9,919 nt of DNA from Desulfobia sp. GTDB taxonomy: Bacteria > Desulfobacterota > Desulfobulbia > Desulfobulbales > SURF-16. The position numbers and the translations under genes are program-made. Under the pieces are notes generated by a model. The model was not told where the DNA came from and made no database searches. It worked only from the letters and a program-made list of their open reading frames with translations. Position 1 is the stretch's first letter, and each line of letters begins with the position of its first letter. Below, piece after piece: positions 7,804-9,919 of the stretch. Where the stretch lies: the NCBI GenBank assembly GCA_030608985.1, contig JAUWDC010000017.1:1-9919 (forward strand), given 5' to 3'.

Positions 7804-7824
7804 TCCCTTAAACCTCTAATGTTA

Positions 7825-7907
7825 GTTTTAAGTCTTAAGAATTAAGTTTTAAGCAAATAAAAACCGGGACTCTGCAAACTTAAACCTTAAACCTTTGAAC
7901 TTAAATC
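7825..7907. repeat. TTTAAG-rich imperfect inverted repeat between the NuoL-like gene and nuoM
   Basis: Two 29-nt arms, 7825-7853 and 7879-7907, are inverted copies with 22 of 29 matching positions by hand alignment, separated by 25 nt. Each arm is built from repeated CTTAAA/TTTAAG hexamers at about 7-nt spacing. The right arm abuts the stop codon of the NuoL-like gene (7908-7910). Transcribed, it would form a long AU-rich hairpin between two cistrons of the operon. It fits a dispersed intergenic repeat or MITE remnant, or an mRNA-stability element. No coding sequence is seen in this gap. Confidence 0.6.
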
Positions 7908-9686
7908 TTATACAAACATAAATATGACAATTGCTGCCGCTGCCAGACTTGCCGCAACAAAAATGTTATACTGCATATGGCCTGCCTGAAGGACACGCAC
8001 CTTCCCGCCCAGAGCGCGGACAGAACGGGCAATACCGTCAACCACGCCATCAATTGCATTCCAGTCGAACCAGGACCAGAATTTTGAAATTTTCATCAGT
8101 GGGAAAAGACCGATATACCGATAGATCTCGCCAACACAATTATCAATGAACTGAAAAACCTTTGAGTCAACCCACAGGAAGCCACGACCGAATATCCGGT
8201 AGAACCAGTCCATATCCAGACTGATTGTCGGTGTCGGAGTCATGAGTTTCCTGAGGAAATAGAAAGCCGCGCCGGAAAAGGCAACAATCTGCAGAGTTTC
8301 TGCCAGATGGTATGCATTATATGGGTGGAAATCGACATGGAAAGGTAGCATATCGTACAGATAGGCAGTGTAACAGCCAATAAAAATACAGAAGAATGAT
8401 GCAACAGCCATGGCAGCCTGCATATTCCATGGCGGATCTTCTGCTTTTTCCCATACTTCTTCACTGCAGTTATTTTTCCCGAACCAGATATAATATGGAA
8501 CCTTGATACCAGCCAGCAGGAATGTACCAGCAGAGGCAAGGGTGAGAGCAAAAGCGGCAAAGAGATGATGGTGCTCAAAACCGGCAGCAATAATCATTGA
8601 TTTTGAGACAAAACCGCTGAACAGTGGGAGTCCTGCAATGGAAAGACCGCCTATCAGGGTGAAGACAAAAGTACGCGGCATTTTCTTGTACAGGCCGCCA
8701 AGATCGGTCATTTTAGCAGTACCTGTCATATACAAAACAGATCCTGTCCCCATAAAGAGTAAGCCATTATAGAGGATATGGGCAAAGGCATGGGCACAGG
8801 CGCCATTTATTGCCAGGCTTGTACCGATACCAACACCGACAACCATATAGCCTACCTGACTCACCGTATCCCAAGCAAAAAGCCGACGTGCATCATTTTC
8901 GATAAGACCGTAAATAACGCCGTACAATGCCATGACCACGCCAATTGGGATAAGGATTTCCATGCCTGCAAATCCTCTTGCCAGAACATAAATTGCAGTT
9001 TTAGTGGTAAATGCACACATAAACACGGCGCCTGTTACTGACGCCTCGGCATAGGCATCCGGCAACCAGGAATGAAATGGTATTGCAGCAGCATTGACAA
9101 GAAAACCGAGAAGTATAAGCCAGGTGGCAAGGTCTGGATGATGTACATTTTCCAAGCCAAAGGAAAGATCACCGGCTGTGGCATTGTACCGCAAGACAAG
9201 TCCGGCAAGGAGAAATAATCCGCCAAGGGTATGGATTAATATATAACGATACCCTGTTGCCGGTGATTTTGGTCCTCTCCTGAACCAGATGAGAAATACA
9301 GAGGCAAATGCCATGAGTTCCCAGAAGAGAAAAAGTACCAAATAGTCTCCGCAGAAGATTACCCCGAGTGCGCCGGCGACATAGAACCAGGCAGCAATAT
9401 GCTGAGTATCTTCTTTAACGTGGAGACCAAAAAGAGTGCCAATAATGCACATAAGAGACATTATATAGCCGAAAATAAGGCTCAGGCTGTCTACCCGACC
9501 AAAGGTGAGCTCCCAGTCAATAAACTGAACCACACCGTAGGTTCCTTTATCCATCCCCCACACGGTCAAAAAAGTAAGCAGAGGGACACCCAGAAGATAA
9601 TATCTCCGTAGAGGCCCTTTGATAAGCGGAAGAATAAGTCCGCCTATAATCAGGATGAGGGCGGGATGCAGCCAGAAATTAGTCAT
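7908..9686 (-). CDS. Proton-conducting antiporter-like subunit, NuoL/MrpD type
   Basis: This 592-residue multi-helix membrane protein fills the NuoL slot beside nuoM and nuoN. Family (Proton_antipo_M) features are TM5 Glu123 in FWELMAF, IPFHSWLPDAYAEA at 202-215, TM8 Lys229 in TTKTAIYVLAR, DARRLFAWDTVSQVGYM at 265-281, the His299/His303 pair in AHAFAHILY, and TM12 Lys362 in SGFVSKSMI. The core resembles Mrp antiporter subunit D. The C-terminus (about 495-592) resembles NuoL, with a long amphipathic stretch ending VRALGGKVRVLQAGH and a final membrane helix, the counterpart of the NuoL lateral helix HL. Oddly, Asn198 and Asn307 stand where canonical subunits carry the TM7 lysine and the NuoL K342-type lysine. 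Start ATG 9686 overlaps the upstream small gene by 8 nt and uses a GAGG site nine bases upstream, inside that gene. Many annotations would name it nuoL or Na+/H+ antiporter subunit D; the symbol is left blank for that reason. Confidence 0.88.
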   Translation of the reverse strand: MTNFWLHPALILIIGGLILPLIKGPLRRYYLLGVPLLTFLTVWGMDKGTYGVVQFIDWELTFGRVDSLSLIFGYIMSLMCIIGTLFGLHVKEDTQHIAAWFYVAGALGVIFCGDYLVLFLFWELMAFASVFLIWFRRGPKSPATGYRYILIHTLGGLFLLAGLVLRYNATAGDLSFGLENVHHPDLATWLILLGFLVNAAAIPFHSWLPDAYAEASVTGAVFMCAFTTKTAIYVLARGFAGMEILIPIGVVMALYGVIYGLIENDARRLFAWDTVSQVGYMVVGVGIGTSLAINGACAHAFAHILYNGLLFMGTGSVLYMTGTAKMTDLGGLYKKMPRTFVFTLIGGLSIAGLPLFSGFVSKSMIIAAGFEHHHLFAAFALTLASAGTFLLAGIKVPYYIWFGKNNCSEEVWEKAEDPPWNMQAAMAVASFFCIFIGCYTAYLYDMLPFHVDFHPYNAYHLAETLQIVAFSGAAFYFLRKLMTPTPTISLDMDWFYRIFGRGFLWVDSKVFQFIDNCVGEIYRYIGLFPLMKISKFWSWFDWNAIDGVVDGIARSVRALGGKVRVLQAGHMQYNIFVAASLAAAAIVIFMFV

Positions 9687-9894
9687 CGTAATAATCCTCG
9701 CGGGTCATAATTCCTAAAAATCCAAGAAATCGAGCAATGATAATGAGCAGTATAGCGCCGACAAGGCCAAAAAGAGACCAGAAGAAAGGCCAGTGTTCAG
9801 CAGCGGTATGGGCATGATGGGTATCCACAAGAAAGGACCCCCATAATGCGATCAGCACTATTACAACGGCACAAATGCCGAATGTCATCTTCAT
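9679..9894 (-). CDS. Small two-helix membrane protein of the nuo/Mrp-type cluster
   Basis: The 71-residue product has two hydrophobic segments, at about 4-23 and 36-60. A histidine-rich loop (DTHHAHTAAEHW, about 24-35) joins them, and the tail is charged and ends REDYYDD. The gene overlaps the NuoL-like gene by 8 nt, and the codons for its RED residues supply that gene's ribosome-binding site, so it is real and translationally coupled. I recall small proteins of this shape with a DYYD ending beside MrpD/NuoL-like genes in Deltaproteobacteria, but cannot name a family with certainty. A role as an accessory subunit of the membrane arm is inference. No good ribosome-binding site precedes the ATG at 9894. 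An upstream frame ending in TGA overlapping this ATG (9893-9891) hints at coupling to a preceding gene. Met3 (9888) is an alternative start. Confidence 0.75.
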   Translation of the reverse strand: MKMTFGICAVVIVLIALWGSFLVDTHHAHTAAEHWPFFWSLFGLVGAILLIIIARFLGFLGIMTREDYYDD

Positions 9895-9919
9895 GTTTTT
9901 TCGCAGGCTTTCAATAATC

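Noticed and set aside
9891..9919. End of an upstream gene reading LLKACEKT then stop, overlapping the small gene as ATGA
   Set aside because: Only eight codons are visible. It would fit a NuoK-like C-terminus by context, but that is too little to call. The frame of the 71-residue protein is also open to the window edge.

Overview
The window looks like an ordinary chromosomal region from a Gram-negative anaerobe. The best guess is a member of the Desulfobacterota, possibly Desulfobulbales. That guess rests on two things: the look of the complex I-type cluster (small two-helix protein, MrpD/NuoL-like subunit, NuoM, NuoN) and the rimP-nusA-ylxR-infB order. It is inference, not a database result. 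Every gene I can support lies on the minus strand, so transcription runs from high to low coordinates.

Region 1 (about 9919 down to 4784) is the distal part of a nuo/Mrp-type proton-pump operon. In transcription order it encodes a 71-residue two-helix membrane protein, a 592-residue antiporter-like subunit in the NuoL slot, NuoM and NuoN. The first two genes overlap by 8 nt. NuoM and NuoN keep all four classic charged pump positions. The NuoL-slot protein has Asn at two positions where canonical antiporter subunits carry Lys. An imperfect inverted repeat sits between the NuoL-like gene and nuoM. A 9-bp hairpin without a U-tract follows nuoN.

Region 2 (about 4641 to 4377) is a control region. 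It holds a strong sigma70-type promoter with a GC-rich discriminator, a complete tRNA-Gly with anticodon CCC, a pair of competing short hairpins, and a near-perfect intrinsic terminator that ends only 30 nt before the rimP start codon.

Region 3 (4376 to 1) is the translation/transcription operon rimP, nusA, ylxR (rnpM) and infB (3' end outside the window). nusA/ylxR overlap as GTGA, and ylxR/infB are separated by 2 nt. rimP and nusA, normally close together, are split by 197 nt containing a CCACAGAG-type inverted repeat. The layout recalls the E. coli metY-rimP-nusA-infB operon, with tRNA-Gly in the place of initiator tRNA.

I found no CRISPR array, transposase, prophage, toxin-antitoxin or defence system, and no sign of a wholly new system. 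The points most worth checking are the Lys-to-Asn changes in the NuoL-like subunit, the small companion protein, the terminator in the rimP-nusA leader, and the two inverted repeats placed inside operons.
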